From assembly GCA_023380915.1 (NCBI GenBank), contig JAMCSM010000050.1, positions 1 through 38,141 on the forward strand: a stretch of DNA of 38,141 bases. Reading direction: 5' to 3'. The stretch is from Actinomycetota bacterium (GTDB lineage Bacteria > Actinomycetota > Humimicrobiia > Humimicrobiales > Humimicrobiaceae). The notes beneath the pieces were generated by a model. That model worked only from the letters and a program-made list of their open reading frames with translations. It was not told the DNA's origin and did no database searches. This document shows, one piece after another, positions 7,828-19,900 of the stretch (position 1 is its first letter; the number at the start of each line of letters is the position of its first letter). The position numbers and the translations under genes are program-made.

Positions 7828-8856
7828 ATGAAAAAGGTGTTAAAAAGATTTTTTTACATTTTATCAATTATTTTTGTTATTTCGGGGATGTTGCTGCTTA
7901 TACCTGGAACACTTTTTGCTGGTACAGAAGATGGACCTGTAACCTTAAAAACTCAGCATATAGGGTTAGCATGGGATGATCCAGAATTTGGTCATGAAGC
8001 TCCACCTGCAGGTGTTACAGTAAATGCGGGTCAATATATGTGGCACCTGGTTCTATCTCCAACTTTAAATATTGCAACTACTGATGCGGATTTGGTTTTA
8101 TTTTCTGGTGATACTCTGGCAAAAAAAGAACAAAATGGAGCATCGATACATTTCTATATTGTTAATACTAATCCAAATGCTCAAGCTTGGGTTGCTAATG
8201 TAACCGATGGGCTCGAGTATAATAATGATGGTAGTCTTAAGACTGAATTAAGAGTAAGTCATACTTGGTATGGCGGCACTACTCCTGAAAATGCGGGAAT
8301 CATAATCAACAAATCAATACTTGGAGGAAATCCTGCAACAGGTACCTTTACTTTTAATGTTTATGCTGCAGCATCAGGAGGAGATCCTATTAATGCTGCA
8401 CCATTATCGATAACCATTACCAACGGTACTTCAGGAACAACGACATTTACATCAGCAAGCTTAACTGCAGGCACAACTTATTATGTTGAAGAACTACCAA
8501 CTTCAGGCTTTACTGCCAATACTGCAAACAGAGTAGCAGTTGTAGCTGCAGTTAGTCCTGGAGCAGAAAATACTGCAACTTTTGAAAATACCCCAACTAC
8601 TCCTGGAACTGGTTCTATTACAGTTACTAAAAATGTTGCAGGCGGACTGACTGATGGTGTATTTACCTTCAGCATTTCAAAAGTTGGAGATTCAACCTGG
8701 AAATATGGTGGTCCTGCAGTTGTTATAACTTATCCCGGAAATACCGGAAACAAAACATTTACAGACCTTGACCTTGATGCCACTTATTTAATTACAGAAT
8801 CAAGTTCAGGAACAAATATTGCATTTACAGCAACAAGCGATCCTGCTAATGGTTAG
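7828..8856 (+). CDS. Secreted pilin-like surface protein, ended early by an in-frame TAG
   Basis: An exceptional GGGGGG ribosome binding site precedes the ATG. The N-terminus is a signal peptide (basic KKVLKRFF, hydrophobic core, cleavage after LFA). An N-terminal domain of about 130 residues of unknown type follows, then two related beta-rich repeats that fit the SpaA/Cna-B prealbumin-like style of Gram-positive pilins (start near residue 160 and 268; each has TFTF or VFTF, then TYYVEE or TYLITE, then TFENT in the first). The second repeat is interrupted at 8854-8856 by TAG. The same frame continues for 106 codons and contains the missing end of the repeat and a sorting signal (next entry). 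As read, the protein would be secreted but not anchored. It is either a nonsense-mutated gene or subject to readthrough. Confidence 0.75.
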   Translation: MKKVLKRFFYILSIIFVISGMLLLIPGTLFAGTEDGPVTLKTQHIGLAWDDPEFGHEAPPAGVTVNAGQYMWHLVLSPTLNIATTDADLVLFSGDTLAKKEQNGASIHFYIVNTNPNAQAWVANVTDGLEYNNDGSLKTELRVSHTWYGGTTPENAGIIINKSILGGNPATGTFTFNVYAAASGGDPINAAPLSITITNGTSGTTTFTSASLTAGTTYYVEELPTSGFTANTANRVAVVAAVSPGAENTATFENTPTTPGTGSITVTKNVAGGLTDGVFTFSISKVGDSTWKYGGPAVVITYPGNTGNKTFTDLDLDATYLITESSSGTNIAFTATSDPANG

Positions 8857-9177
8857 GTAGGTATAACTACTGATGTTCCAAATGGCTCTATTACATTTAC
8901 GAATACAGGCAGCACAACCACTACTACCGGTGGCGGTGGTACAACAACAACGGCAACAAGCACTACGGTTTTAGGAATTACAACAGTAGTTGAAGAGGAG
9001 CAAGGAGAACAAGCAGTACAAGGACAAATTGAAGTAGCCGGTATTCAGGAAATGCCTTTTACCGGAGTAAATGATAATTTACTCAGATTCGGAATAGGTT
9101 TTATAATTGCAGGTATTATGATGCTTATACTTCTTCCTGTATTTTCGAGAATTGAAAGGCATAAAAAGGTTAATTAG
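8857..9177 (+). pseudogene. In-frame continuation of the surface protein: repeat end, Thr-rich linker and MPFTG sorting signal
   Basis: Directly after the TAG, in the same frame, 106 codons run to a second TAG at 9175-9177. They begin VGITTDVPNGSITFTNTG, which completes the second repeat (compare TATFENT ending the first). A Thr/Gly-rich spacer follows, then MPFTG (an LPXTG-type sortase motif), a hydrophobic helix (FGIGFIIAGIMMLILLPVF) and a basic tail RIERHKK. This is a textbook cell-wall sorting signal, so the original gene is 7828-9177. There is no start codon or ribosome binding site to make this a separate gene. It is expressed only if the internal TAG is suppressed or is absent in other cells. 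Confidence 0.8.
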
Positions 9178-9344
9178 GCAGTATTGAAAGTAATTTATTG
9201 TTTAGCCAGTTAGAAAATGCATCTATTAGAAATGAGTATGGCTTTATAGTGGTTACCTTATTATTAAAAAGAAGAAAAAGCAGCAAGGTAGTTAAGCAGA
9301 TAATTTAGTCTTATGTTCTTTAAAAATTAATATAGACTTGTATT

Positions 9345-9385
9345 CTACAGGGAGGATTTATAATTAATTCTCCCTGTAGTTTTTT
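9345..9385 (+). terminator. Rho-independent terminator after the surface-protein gene
   Basis: A perfect 10-bp stem, CTACAGGGAG (9345-9354) with CTCCCTGTAG (9370-9379), is followed by six T (9380-9385). It closes the surface-protein transcript, so the sortase gene has its own promoter. The rest of the 388-base stretch 9178-9565 is AT-rich and shows no other feature I can support. Confidence 0.88.
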
Positions 9386-9565
9386 ATTTATAAGAGTGAA
9401 GATAAATAATTATTGTAAAGTAATTCGAAAACCAATGTATTTTTTACAGTAATTTTTAAGTATAATCTTAGTAATTTTTTAATTAAGGAAAATAATTGAT
9501 ATTATAATTATTTTGTAAATAGTTTTAACAATATATAAAATTTAAGAAAATAAATAAATTTACAT

Positions 9566-10363
9566 ATGCAGGAAAAACGTAAAAGAAGAAGTAAATCTTC
9601 GATCATATTAATAGCTTTTATAATACTTTTTTTAGCCGGAGGCATTATTTTGATTGCCTATCCCTTGTTAACGGATATTCCTGCTTATATTACAAAGGGC
9701 AGTATCCTTGCCGACTGGCAATCCATGAGGGATAAATTCAACAATAAAAATGAAGAAACCCAAAGTTCTTCTACATCAGGTACATCGGATACAATTCAAA
9801 CTTCAAAGTCAGAGCAAAATAACGGACCGACAACTCAATCAAGCAAAGACGAACAACAGCTTCAGGATAAAAATTCCACTACAACTTCAGTTACATCCAT
9901 AAATGCTGATAAAAAAGATGAGCAAGTAAAATATTTAGCCAGCGATATTTTTCCCGCAAGAATCACAATACCAAGGATAGAAGTTGAATGGATCGTAAAT
10001 GAAGGAGCAGATGTTCCGACTTTAAAGAAAGGTCCAGGCCATATTCCTGAAACTCCATTACCTGGCGAGGAAGGCAGATGCACTATTTCCGGACACAGGA
10101 CAACTTATGGTGCACCCTTTAACAGGATAGATGAACTTAAAAAAGGTGATCTGATTTACATCGAAGCTATAAATGGCAGCCATTATATTTATAAAGTTAC
10201 AAGCTTTCAAGTAGTAAAGCCAACTTTTGTAGAGATACTGAATGGGACAAACAAAAAAGAATTACTGCTGACAACATGTTATCCGGAATACTCTGCAAAA
10301 GAAAGACTGGTAGTAATTGCAGAGCTTATTGCAGTTTTTCCTTTTGATTTGAATTTGAAATAA
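9566..10363 (+). CDS. Class E-type sortase
   Basis: This 265-residue protein has a basic N-terminus, one membrane helix (about residues 13-33), a Ser/Thr/Gln-rich linker (about 60-115) and a C-terminal sortase domain. The catalytic triad is visible: H177 in SGHRTTYGAPF, C238 in LLTTCYP and R247 in AKERLVV. The GHRTTYGAPF context is characteristic of class E and related actinobacterial sortases. These cut an LPXTG-like motif and join the protein to the cell wall or to other pilin subunits. The upstream protein with its MPFTG signal is the obvious substrate. No clear Shine-Dalgarno lies before the ATG. The next gene follows after 54 bases. Confidence 0.88.
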   Translation: MQEKRKRRSKSSIILIAFIILFLAGGIILIAYPLLTDIPAYITKGSILADWQSMRDKFNNKNEETQSSSTSGTSDTIQTSKSEQNNGPTTQSSKDEQQLQDKNSTTTSVTSINADKKDEQVKYLASDIFPARITIPRIEVEWIVNEGADVPTLKKGPGHIPETPLPGEEGRCTISGHRTTYGAPFNRIDELKKGDLIYIEAINGSHYIYKVTSFQVVKPTFVEILNGTNKKELLLTTCYPEYSAKERLVVIAELIAVFPFDLNLK

Positions 10364-10417
10364 AAAATTAATTAAAACAAAATAAAAATTTATTATCTTT
10401 TATACGAGCAGAATTAA

Positions 10418-13320
<2,903 letters not shown>

Positions 13321-13367
13321 TTTTCCAGAATGAATATACTATCTATTTCTTAAGGGTGAGGTGAATT

Positions 13368-14570
13368 ATGAGAGATAAAAAAGTTGGTTTTGTAGCAATG
13401 ACCACTGAGGATAAAGCAGCAGATAATATACCTAAAATAGGAATTGGTATGATTGGTCAGGCATTTATGGGCAAAGCTCATTCCAATGCATGGAAGAAAA
13501 TGCCATATATTTTCTGGCCTCCGGCTGCAATTCCGGAACTTGTTACAATATGTGGAGTAAATGAAGAAGCATTGAAAGAATCTGCACGCAGATATGGATA
13601 TAAAAGATACTCAACTAACTGGAAAGATTTAATAAATGATGATGAAATTGGCATTATTGATAATGGAACTCCAAACTATCTTCACGCTGAACCATCTATT
13701 GAAGCAGCAAAAGCAGGAAAACACATTATATGTGAAAAACCACTTGCAAGAGATGCAAAAGAAGCAAAAGAAATGCGTGATGCAGTAAAAAAGGCAGGAG
13801 TTAAAAATATATGCTGCTTTAATTACAGGGTAGTTCCTGCAGTAGTACTTGCAAAGAACTTAATTATGGATGAAAAGCTGGGAAAGATATTTCACTTCAG
13901 AGCAAGATATTTACAGGAATGGATAACTGATCCTGAATTTCCAATTATGTGGAGGCTTAAAAAAGAACTTTGCGGCAGCGGTGCTCTTGGTGATTTGGGT
14001 TCACACATAATTGACCTTGGTAGATTTTTATGTGGTGAAATTAAATCAGTTATGGCAACAACCGCTACTTTTATAAAGGAAAGATATAATGTGCAAACAA
14101 AAACAAAAGAAAAAGTGGATGTAGATGATGCAATAGCTTCAGTTGTTGAATTTGAAAATGGTGCCATTGGGACAATAGAAGCTTCAAGATTCTGTCCGGG
14201 AAGAAAAAATTACAACACAATTGAAATTAATGCAGAAAATGGAAGTATCTGGTGGGATCTTGAAAACATGAATAACCTATGGGTTTTCTGGAGAGGTGAA
14301 GAACCTATAGAGACTCAGGGTTTTCACTGCATAAATGTAACCGAATCCTATCATCCATATTATGATAAATGGTGGCCACATGGTCATATTATAGGATGGG
14401 AAAATACTTTTGTTCATATTGTATATAACATGATTGAAGCAGTGATGAAAAATAAACCTTTAGAACCATATATTGCCACATTTGAAGATGGTTATAGAAA
14501 TAATGTTATTTGTGATGCAATTGCAGAGTCCTCTGAAACAGGTAAAAAGGTTCTTTGCAAGTTTAACTAA
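13368..14570 (+). CDS. Gfo/Idh/MocA-family NAD(P)-dependent oxidoreductase
   Basis: This 400-residue protein has an N-terminal Rossmann domain (IGIGMIGQAFMGKAHSNAW near residue 25), the family's CEKPLA motif with its catalytic-region lysine (about 124), and a C-terminal alpha/beta domain with GDLGSHIIDLGRFL near 206. Members oxidise or reduce sugars, inositols or glycosides at a secondary alcohol. An FGGY sugar kinase gene follows, so a two-step route (oxidation or isomerisation of a polyol or sugar, then phosphorylation) is plausible. The ATG follows a good AAGGGTGAGGTG ribosome binding site. The first ~20 residues before the Rossmann fold are an unusual extension. The substrate is unknown. 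Confidence 0.87.
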   Translation: MRDKKVGFVAMTTEDKAADNIPKIGIGMIGQAFMGKAHSNAWKKMPYIFWPPAAIPELVTICGVNEEALKESARRYGYKRYSTNWKDLINDDEIGIIDNGTPNYLHAEPSIEAAKAGKHIICEKPLARDAKEAKEMRDAVKKAGVKNICCFNYRVVPAVVLAKNLIMDEKLGKIFHFRARYLQEWITDPEFPIMWRLKKELCGSGALGDLGSHIIDLGRFLCGEIKSVMATTATFIKERYNVQTKTKEKVDVDDAIASVVEFENGAIGTIEASRFCPGRKNYNTIEINAENGSIWWDLENMNNLWVFWRGEEPIETQGFHCINVTESYHPYYDKWWPHGHIIGWENTFVHIVYNMIEAVMKNKPLEPYIATFEDGYRNNVICDAIAESSETGKKVLCKFN

Positions 14571-14689
14571 AGATTTAAAGTCTGAAATAAGATTTGTAAG
14601 GAATAATGAAATTTGAAATTTAATTTTATTAATGCTTTTTAATTATTAGATAATTATTTTATAAAAATTAATCTTAAAGGCAGATAAAT

Positions 14690-16168
14690 ATGAGTTTAAT
14701 GGGGATTGATATAGGGACAACAGGAACAAAAGCCATTGCTTTTAATGAAGAAGGAAAAATTCTTGCAAGTGACTATAGGGAATATAATCTGGTTTTTCCG
14801 AATCCCGGCTGGGTGGAATTTGATACAGAAGATCAATGGCAAAAAGTTTTTGAGGTTCTTAAAAAAATTAATAATGACCCATCTGTAAAAAAAGATCCTG
14901 TAACTGCCCTGTCTGTTTCAACAGTTGGTGAAAGTTTTACTCCAATAGATTCAACCGGAAAAATACTTTATAACACTATTTATTCTACAGATGCCAGAAG
15001 CGCAAAAGAGGTAGATCTTATTCTTGAAAAATACAGCGCAATCGAGTTGTTTGAAATTACGGGATATCCTCCTGGATATATCTGTGCATTAAATAAAATA
15101 ATGTGGGTTAAAAACAATATGCCGGAAATTTATAAAAAAACGAGAAAATTTCTTTTTACCGAAGATCTTTTGTTCCACAAACTTGGGATTGAAAATACCA
15201 GATTAAGCCATGCACTTGCATCCAGGACACTGTTTTTTGATATTCGGCAAAAAAAATGGAGGAAGGATATTCTTGATGCTTTTGATATAGATGTGAATCT
15301 TTTTTCAACTCTTTCTGCATCAGCAGTAAAGATTGGTTATGTTGATAAAAAAATTGCTGAGCAGCTTGGATTCAAAAATAATGTTTCTGTTGTTACAGGT
15401 TCTCATGATCAACCATGTGCCGCATTAGGTGTTGGTGCAGTCAAAGGTGGTCTGGCAGCTGATGGGATGGGAACGGTAGAATGCGTGACAACCTGCCTGG
15501 AAGATGCTGTTACAAATGAAAATATGCTTAAAAACAATTTCGGATGTCAAGCCCATGCCCTTGACGGTAAATATGTTGCACTTGCTTATAATATGACAAG
15601 CGGAAGTGTTGTTAAATGGTTCAGGGACAATCTGGCTGACGGAAATAGCCAGATTATCCGGGAAATCTCTTCGAAGCTCGATTTCGAACCTTCAAAACTC
15701 TACACTCTTCCTTATTTTTCTGCATCAGGCACTCCATATCTTGATCCTATAGCAAAAGGATCAATTATTGGCTTAAATCTGGATACGGATAAGAAGGAGA
15801 TATTTAAAGGCTTAGTTGAAGGGCTTGTATTTGAAATTTGTTTTAATATGGAGCTTTCAGGTAAAAGCGGGGTTGAAATAGTTGAGATAAGAGCAGTCGG
15901 AGGAGGATCAAAATCAGATTTTGAACTTCAACTTAAAGCTTCCCTTGCAAATAAAAAAATATTAAGGATGGATATAACTGAAGCCGGTTGCCTTGCTTCA
16001 ATGATACTTGCAGGTCTTGGTACAGGAAAGTTTACTTTATCAGAGGCTGTATCACAATTTATAAAAGTCAAGGATGAATTTTTGCCGGATGAAACCATAA
16101 GACAAAAATATATTAAAAAGTATGAAAAGTATAAAGAAATATATGGGCTGGTTTCAAAGTTATTCTGA
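14690..16168 (+). CDS. FGGY-family carbohydrate kinase (xylulokinase-like)
   Basis: This 492-residue protein has the FGGY N- and C-terminal ASKHA halves. The phosphate-1 loop MGIDIGTTGTKAIAF is at the very N-terminus. NPGWVEFDTEDQW near residue 40 is typical of xylulokinase and gluconokinase relatives. SHDQPCAALGVGA near 240 and AVGGGSKSDFELQLKA near 400 match the C-terminal domain. It uses ATP to phosphorylate a sugar or polyol. A pentulose is a reasonable guess because transketolase, transaldolase and RpiB are encoded downstream in the window. The gap after the oxidoreductase gene is 119 bases with no obvious terminator, and the CPBP gene follows after 17 bases. Confidence 0.86.
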   Translation: MSLMGIDIGTTGTKAIAFNEEGKILASDYREYNLVFPNPGWVEFDTEDQWQKVFEVLKKINNDPSVKKDPVTALSVSTVGESFTPIDSTGKILYNTIYSTDARSAKEVDLILEKYSAIELFEITGYPPGYICALNKIMWVKNNMPEIYKKTRKFLFTEDLLFHKLGIENTRLSHALASRTLFFDIRQKKWRKDILDAFDIDVNLFSTLSASAVKIGYVDKKIAEQLGFKNNVSVVTGSHDQPCAALGVGAVKGGLAADGMGTVECVTTCLEDAVTNENMLKNNFGCQAHALDGKYVALAYNMTSGSVVKWFRDNLADGNSQIIREISSKLDFEPSKLYTLPYFSASGTPYLDPIAKGSIIGLNLDTDKKEIFKGLVEGLVFEICFNMELSGKSGVEIVEIRAVGGGSKSDFELQLKASLANKKILRMDITEAGCLASMILAGLGTGKFTLSEAVSQFIKVKDEFLPDETIRQKYIKKYEKYKEIYGLVSKLF

Positions 16169-16185
16169 TATTGATTATATAAATA

Positions 16186-16977
16186 ATGGATGAATTAAAA
16201 AGATCAAAATTAAAGCGCATAATCCCTTTGGAAGAAAAAGGCAATGAAGATGAACTCAGGCATATAAAGTGGACATTGAGGGATATCCTTTTTTCACTCT
16301 TATTTTTAATAGCAGTGCTTGCAGCAGTATATTTTGGAACTGCAAAAATTGTTTCGGTACTTAAAATAGCAGAAAGGATTAACAGCTCAAACATAACCAA
16401 TTTCAGTTTTTTGATTTTATACGGCATTCAGGTTCTCTTAATGGTTGGCGTGGTATGGTTTTTTGCAATTTACTGGAGGAGGGCATCATTTAAGGATTTA
16501 GGGCTAAAATATTACAGCATTATTAAAACCATATGGTATTCATTTTTAGCCCTTTTATTAATTATTCTTATTAATTTTGCTTATGTTTTTATTATGACAA
16601 GAGTATTTAATATTGCCCCTTCTGCCAGTAAGATTGAGGAGCTTGCCAAAAATAAAAATGTTTCTTCAACGATGCTTATGATTGTGGTTTCCGTAGTTGC
16701 CCCGGTATGCGAGGAAATATTTTTCAGAGGATTTTTATTTCAGGGTTTCAGAAAGAAATGGGGCACTTTTGCAGGTATTCTGATTTCTTCGTTTTTATTT
16801 GCCGCTGCACATCTTGACCTGTATAACTTTCTGCCTTTGATGGCAATTGGCTGGATTTTAGCTTATATTTTTTTTAAAACAAAATCACTTTTCCCAGTCA
16901 TCTTTCTGCATGCAACGTATAATCTGTTGATGATTCTTGTTTTATTCAGCCAGCTTAATTTAATCCGGACAAAATAA
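16186..16977 (+). CDS. CPBP-family (CAAX-like) intramembrane metalloprotease
   Basis: This 263-residue protein has about seven hydrophobic segments. The conserved metalloprotease motifs lie in the C-terminal half: EEIFFRG (the EExxxR motif, near residue 173), FAAAHLDL (FxxxH type, near 205) and a final HATYN histidine/asparagine near 243. This family cleaves prenylated proteins in eukaryotes and handles bacteriocin self-immunity or membrane-protein processing in bacteria. Here its target is unknown. It starts 17 bases after the FGGY kinase gene, which suggests one transcript, though a functional link is not evident. The cytoplasmic N-terminus is basic, then acidic. Confidence 0.85.
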   Translation: MDELKRSKLKRIIPLEEKGNEDELRHIKWTLRDILFSLLFLIAVLAAVYFGTAKIVSVLKIAERINSSNITNFSFLILYGIQVLLMVGVVWFFAIYWRRASFKDLGLKYYSIIKTIWYSFLALLLIILINFAYVFIMTRVFNIAPSASKIEELAKNKNVSSTMLMIVVSVVAPVCEEIFFRGFLFQGFRKKWGTFAGILISSFLFAAAHLDLYNFLPLMAIGWILAYIFFKTKSLFPVIFLHATYNLLMILVLFSQLNLIRTK

Positions 16978-17072
16978 AATTCTTAAATGCTTGTGATGTC
17001 TCTGACATGCTGTGTTATGGCTTGAAAATTTTTAACAAAATATATAATTTAAAATTATTTGGAGGTATGTTA

Positions 17073-17819
17073 ATGGATATCTGGAAATATTTTGATATTA
17101 CTCATAAGAAGCACATATTCTGTAATCCTATGAGCCAAAATAAATTTGAAGAATTATTTTCATTATTGGATTTAAAGCCTGGCTCCAAGGTATTGGATAT
17201 TGCCTGTGGTAAAGGAGAACCTTTAATAAGGCTGGCTGAGTTATATAATGTTTCTGGCATTGGAGTTGATATTTCACCTTATTTTTTAAAAGATTGCAAA
17301 AAAAAGAAGAATGAAAGAGTTCCCAGCTCTGATATTAAATTATTAGAAATGGATGGTGCAAAATATTCGCCTGAAATAAATGAATTGTTTGACCTGACCA
17401 TGTGTATTGGTGCCAGCTTTGTTTACAATGGATTTATTGGAACAATAAAAGCATTGAAGAAAATGACAAAACCAAATGGATTTATTATTATAGGAGAGCC
17501 TTACTGGTTAAAGGAACCAGACGATGAATATCTTAAAATGAGTGGTATAAAAAAAGAGGAATATAATTCTCATTTTAAAAATATAGATGTTTGTGAAAAA
17601 GAAGGATTAAATTGTATATACACACTTGTAAGCAACCATGATGATTGGGACTATTATGAAACACTGCAATGGTGGTCTGCTTACAATTATATAAGCGCAA
17701 ATCCTGATGATCCGGACAATTCTGAATTATTGAACAAAATAAATAACGCTAAAATAGAATATTTATTATACGGTAGAGATACTTTTGGCTGGGCAATATA
17801 TGTTTTTAAAAAACAATGA
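17073..17819 (+). CDS. SAM-dependent class I methyltransferase
   Basis: The domain contains the SAM-binding motif I VLDIACGKGEP near residue 40 and VSGIGVDISPYF as motif II, followed by LLEMDGAKY and a later beta strand GFIIIGEPYW. The protein is 248 residues from the start chosen here. An earlier in-frame ATG at 17007 exists, but the TTTGGAGG ribosome binding site (17058-17065) is placed correctly only for the ATG at 17073. Such stand-alone methyltransferases act on small molecules or proteins; the substrate cannot be inferred. The neighbours (CPBP protease before, gatC after) give no hint. Confidence 0.82.
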   Translation: MDIWKYFDITHKKHIFCNPMSQNKFEELFSLLDLKPGSKVLDIACGKGEPLIRLAELYNVSGIGVDISPYFLKDCKKKKNERVPSSDIKLLEMDGAKYSPEINELFDLTMCIGASFVYNGFIGTIKALKKMTKPNGFIIIGEPYWLKEPDDEYLKMSGIKKEEYNSHFKNIDVCEKEGLNCIYTLVSNHDDWDYYETLQWWSAYNYISANPDDPDNSELLNKINNAKIEYLLYGRDTFGWAIYVFKKQ

Positions 17820-17957
17820 AGGCTTATTTAGAGTGGCTGCCCCAACTTGTATTAAAATTTGCTAAAATTACTTTTTTATTATGGTAATTTCATGTAAGTT
17901 TGTTTTATGCATTATTTTAATCTGAGATATTAATAAATTTGATGTGAGTGTGAGATT

Positions 17958-18248
17958 GTGAGCAAGATTATAAAAAAAGAAGATATAGAACATATAGCAA
18001 AACTGGCGGAGCTGGAATACAGCGACGCCGAAATTGATAAAATTACCAGCCAGTTAGATAAAATAATAGGTTATGTTGCAAAAATTTCAGAAGCTGATAC
18101 TTCAAATACAGCACCTACGTCTCACGTGCTCAAGCTTTCAAATGTTTACAGGGAAGACAAAGTTAAAAATTCGCTCTCAAGAGAAGACTCTCTAAAAAAT
18201 GCCCCTCTTGAAGCCGGAGGTGGATTTAAAGTTCCAAAAATTGATTGA
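17958..18248 (+). CDS. gatC: Glutamyl/aspartyl-tRNA amidotransferase subunit C
   Basis: This 96-residue protein has the GatC signature: IEHIAKLAELEYSDAEID at the N-terminus, QLDKIIGYVAKISE in the middle and the C-terminal APLEAGGGFKVPKI. It wraps around GatA and stabilises the GatCAB complex, which converts misacylated Glu-tRNA-Gln and Asp-tRNA-Asn to the amide forms. GTG is the start; an upstream ATG in frame is not available. GatA follows after 194 bases, a longer gap than usual in gat operons, with no recognisable gene in it. Confidence 0.95.
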   Translation: MSKIIKKEDIEHIAKLAELEYSDAEIDKITSQLDKIIGYVAKISEADTSNTAPTSHVLKLSNVYREDKVKNSLSREDSLKNAPLEAGGGFKVPKID

Positions 18249-18442
18249 TGATTAAATAATAATGATAAATAGTTCAAAGATATAAATTGCATAAAATTAT
18301 ATAGTTTCCAATAAATTTCGAGTGAAGTATTAGCCGAAAGGGCAAATTTAAAAAATTTTGGGATTTGAAAAAATAATTCACCAGGAATTGGATTATTCAC
18401 AAAACTAATAAATATATTTTTATTTGAAGGGAAGGAATTTTT

Positions 18443-19900
18443 TTGAGTCTGATTAATCTGAGTGCTTATGAATTAAATGACGCTATAAGGAAGAAGGAAG
18501 TTTCTGTGTTAGATATCGCAGAAGCATATTTGCAAAGAATTGAAAAAGTTGAAGATAAAATAAATGCATTTATTACATTTGACAGGGATTTATTTTTAAG
18601 CAGGGCAAAAGAAATAGACGGGTATATCAAGGAAGGAAATGAAGTTTTTGATTTTACAGGAATTCCAATTGCCATAAAGGATAATATCTGCACAAAGGAT
18701 ATAAGAACAACCTGCGCTTCCAAAATACTTGCAAATTATATTTCCGTTTATGATGCTACAGTCATAAAAAAATTAAACAGACAGCACTTTTTAATGGTTG
18801 GAAAGGCAAACATGGATGAATTTGCCATGGGTTCTTCAAATGAAAATTCTGCCTTCGGGCCGGTAAGAAATCCATGGAATCTTGACTGTGTTCCGGGCGG
18901 TTCAAGCGGTGGTCCTGCAGCAAGTGTAGCTGCAATGGAAGCAGTATGTTCTCTTGGTTCTGATACCGGAGGTTCAATCAGACAGCCTGCTTCACTGTGT
19001 GGAATTGTAGGAATAAAACCAACTTACGGCATGGTATCAAGATATGGACTGGTTGCTTTTGCATCATCCCTTGATCAAATAGGGCCTCTTTCAAAAAATG
19101 TAAGAGATTGTGCAGCGCTTCTTGAGATAATTTCCGGATATGATGAATGTGACAGCACATCCATAAAAGCTGATATTCCAAAATATACTTCTTTTTTAAA
19201 TTCAGATATAAAAGGTATGAAAATTGGAGTTCCAAAAGAACTGATGGTCAGAGAAATTGATTCTGAAGTCAGAGACTTAATATACAAAGTCTTAAGAATG
19301 CTTGAAAAATCAGGAGCTTTAATTGAAGAAGTTTCCCTTCCAAATCTTGAATATGCATTAAGTGTTTATTATATCATAGCTCCTTCTGAAGCAAGCTCCA
19401 ATCTTTCAAGATTTGACGGTGTAAGATACGGATATAGAAATATGGAATCCGCAACTTTAAGAGAAATGTATAAAAAGACCAGGGCAGAAGGCTTTGGGGC
19501 TGAAGTCAAAAGAAGGATAATGATTGGAACTTACTGTCTTTCATCAGGCTACTACGATGCTTATTATGAAAAGGCTCAAAAGGTCAGGACATTAATCATT
19601 AATGATTTTAAAAAAGCATTTTCAAATTATGATGTGCTTATTTCTCCAACATCACCAACAACTGCATTTAAAATTGGCGATAAGGCAGACGATCCTTTAA
19701 TGATGTATCTTTCAGATATATGCACCATCCCTGTTAACCTCGCAGGTATTCCTGCAATTTCTCTTCCAGCCGGAATTTCCAAAAATAATTTACCTGTTGG
19801 AATTCAGGTTATAGGGAATATTTTAAGAGAAGATAATATTTTAAAAATTGCCGGAGCAATAGAAAGAGATGTAAAGTGGAAAATAAGTCCCAAGATTTAA
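18443..19900 (+). CDS. gatA: Glutamyl/aspartyl-tRNA amidotransferase subunit A
   Basis: This 485-residue amidase-signature enzyme hydrolyses glutamine and delivers the ammonia to GatB. The catalytic Ser-cisSer-Lys region is intact: IAIKDNIC (lysine near residue 77), PGGSSGGPAAS (cis-serine near 153) and GSDTGGSIRQPASLCG (nucleophile near 175). TTG is the start codon, seven to ten bases after AAGGGAAGGAA. The 3' end overlaps gatB by 25 bases. The presence of GatCAB together with a single GltX in the window fits an organism that makes Gln-tRNA indirectly. Confidence 0.97.
   Translation: MSLINLSAYELNDAIRKKEVSVLDIAEAYLQRIEKVEDKINAFITFDRDLFLSRAKEIDGYIKEGNEVFDFTGIPIAIKDNICTKDIRTTCASKILANYISVYDATVIKKLNRQHFLMVGKANMDEFAMGSSNENSAFGPVRNPWNLDCVPGGSSGGPAASVAAMEAVCSLGSDTGGSIRQPASLCGIVGIKPTYGMVSRYGLVAFASSLDQIGPLSKNVRDCAALLEIISGYDECDSTSIKADIPKYTSFLNSDIKGMKIGVPKELMVREIDSEVRDLIYKVLRMLEKSGALIEEVSLPNLEYALSVYYIIAPSEASSNLSRFDGVRYGYRNMESATLREMYKKTRAEGFGAEVKRRIMIGTYCLSSGYYDAYYEKAQKVRTLIINDFKKAFSNYDVLISPTSPTTAFKIGDKADDPLMMYLSDICTIPVNLAGIPAISLPAGISKNNLPVGIQVIGNILREDNILKIAGAIERDVKWKISPKI

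Noticed and set aside
8854..8856. Pyrrolysine at the TAG codon as the preferred explanation
   Set aside because: No pyl genes in the window, the protein is a surface pilin, and the gene's own final stop is also TAG; nonsense mutation is simpler.
17007..17072. Upstream start for the methyltransferase
   Set aside because: The ribosome binding site TTTGGAGG falls inside this extension and correctly serves the ATG at 17073.
18249..18442. Hidden gene or RNA between gatC and gatA
   Set aside because: No open frame with a start and ribosome binding site and no stable stem seen.
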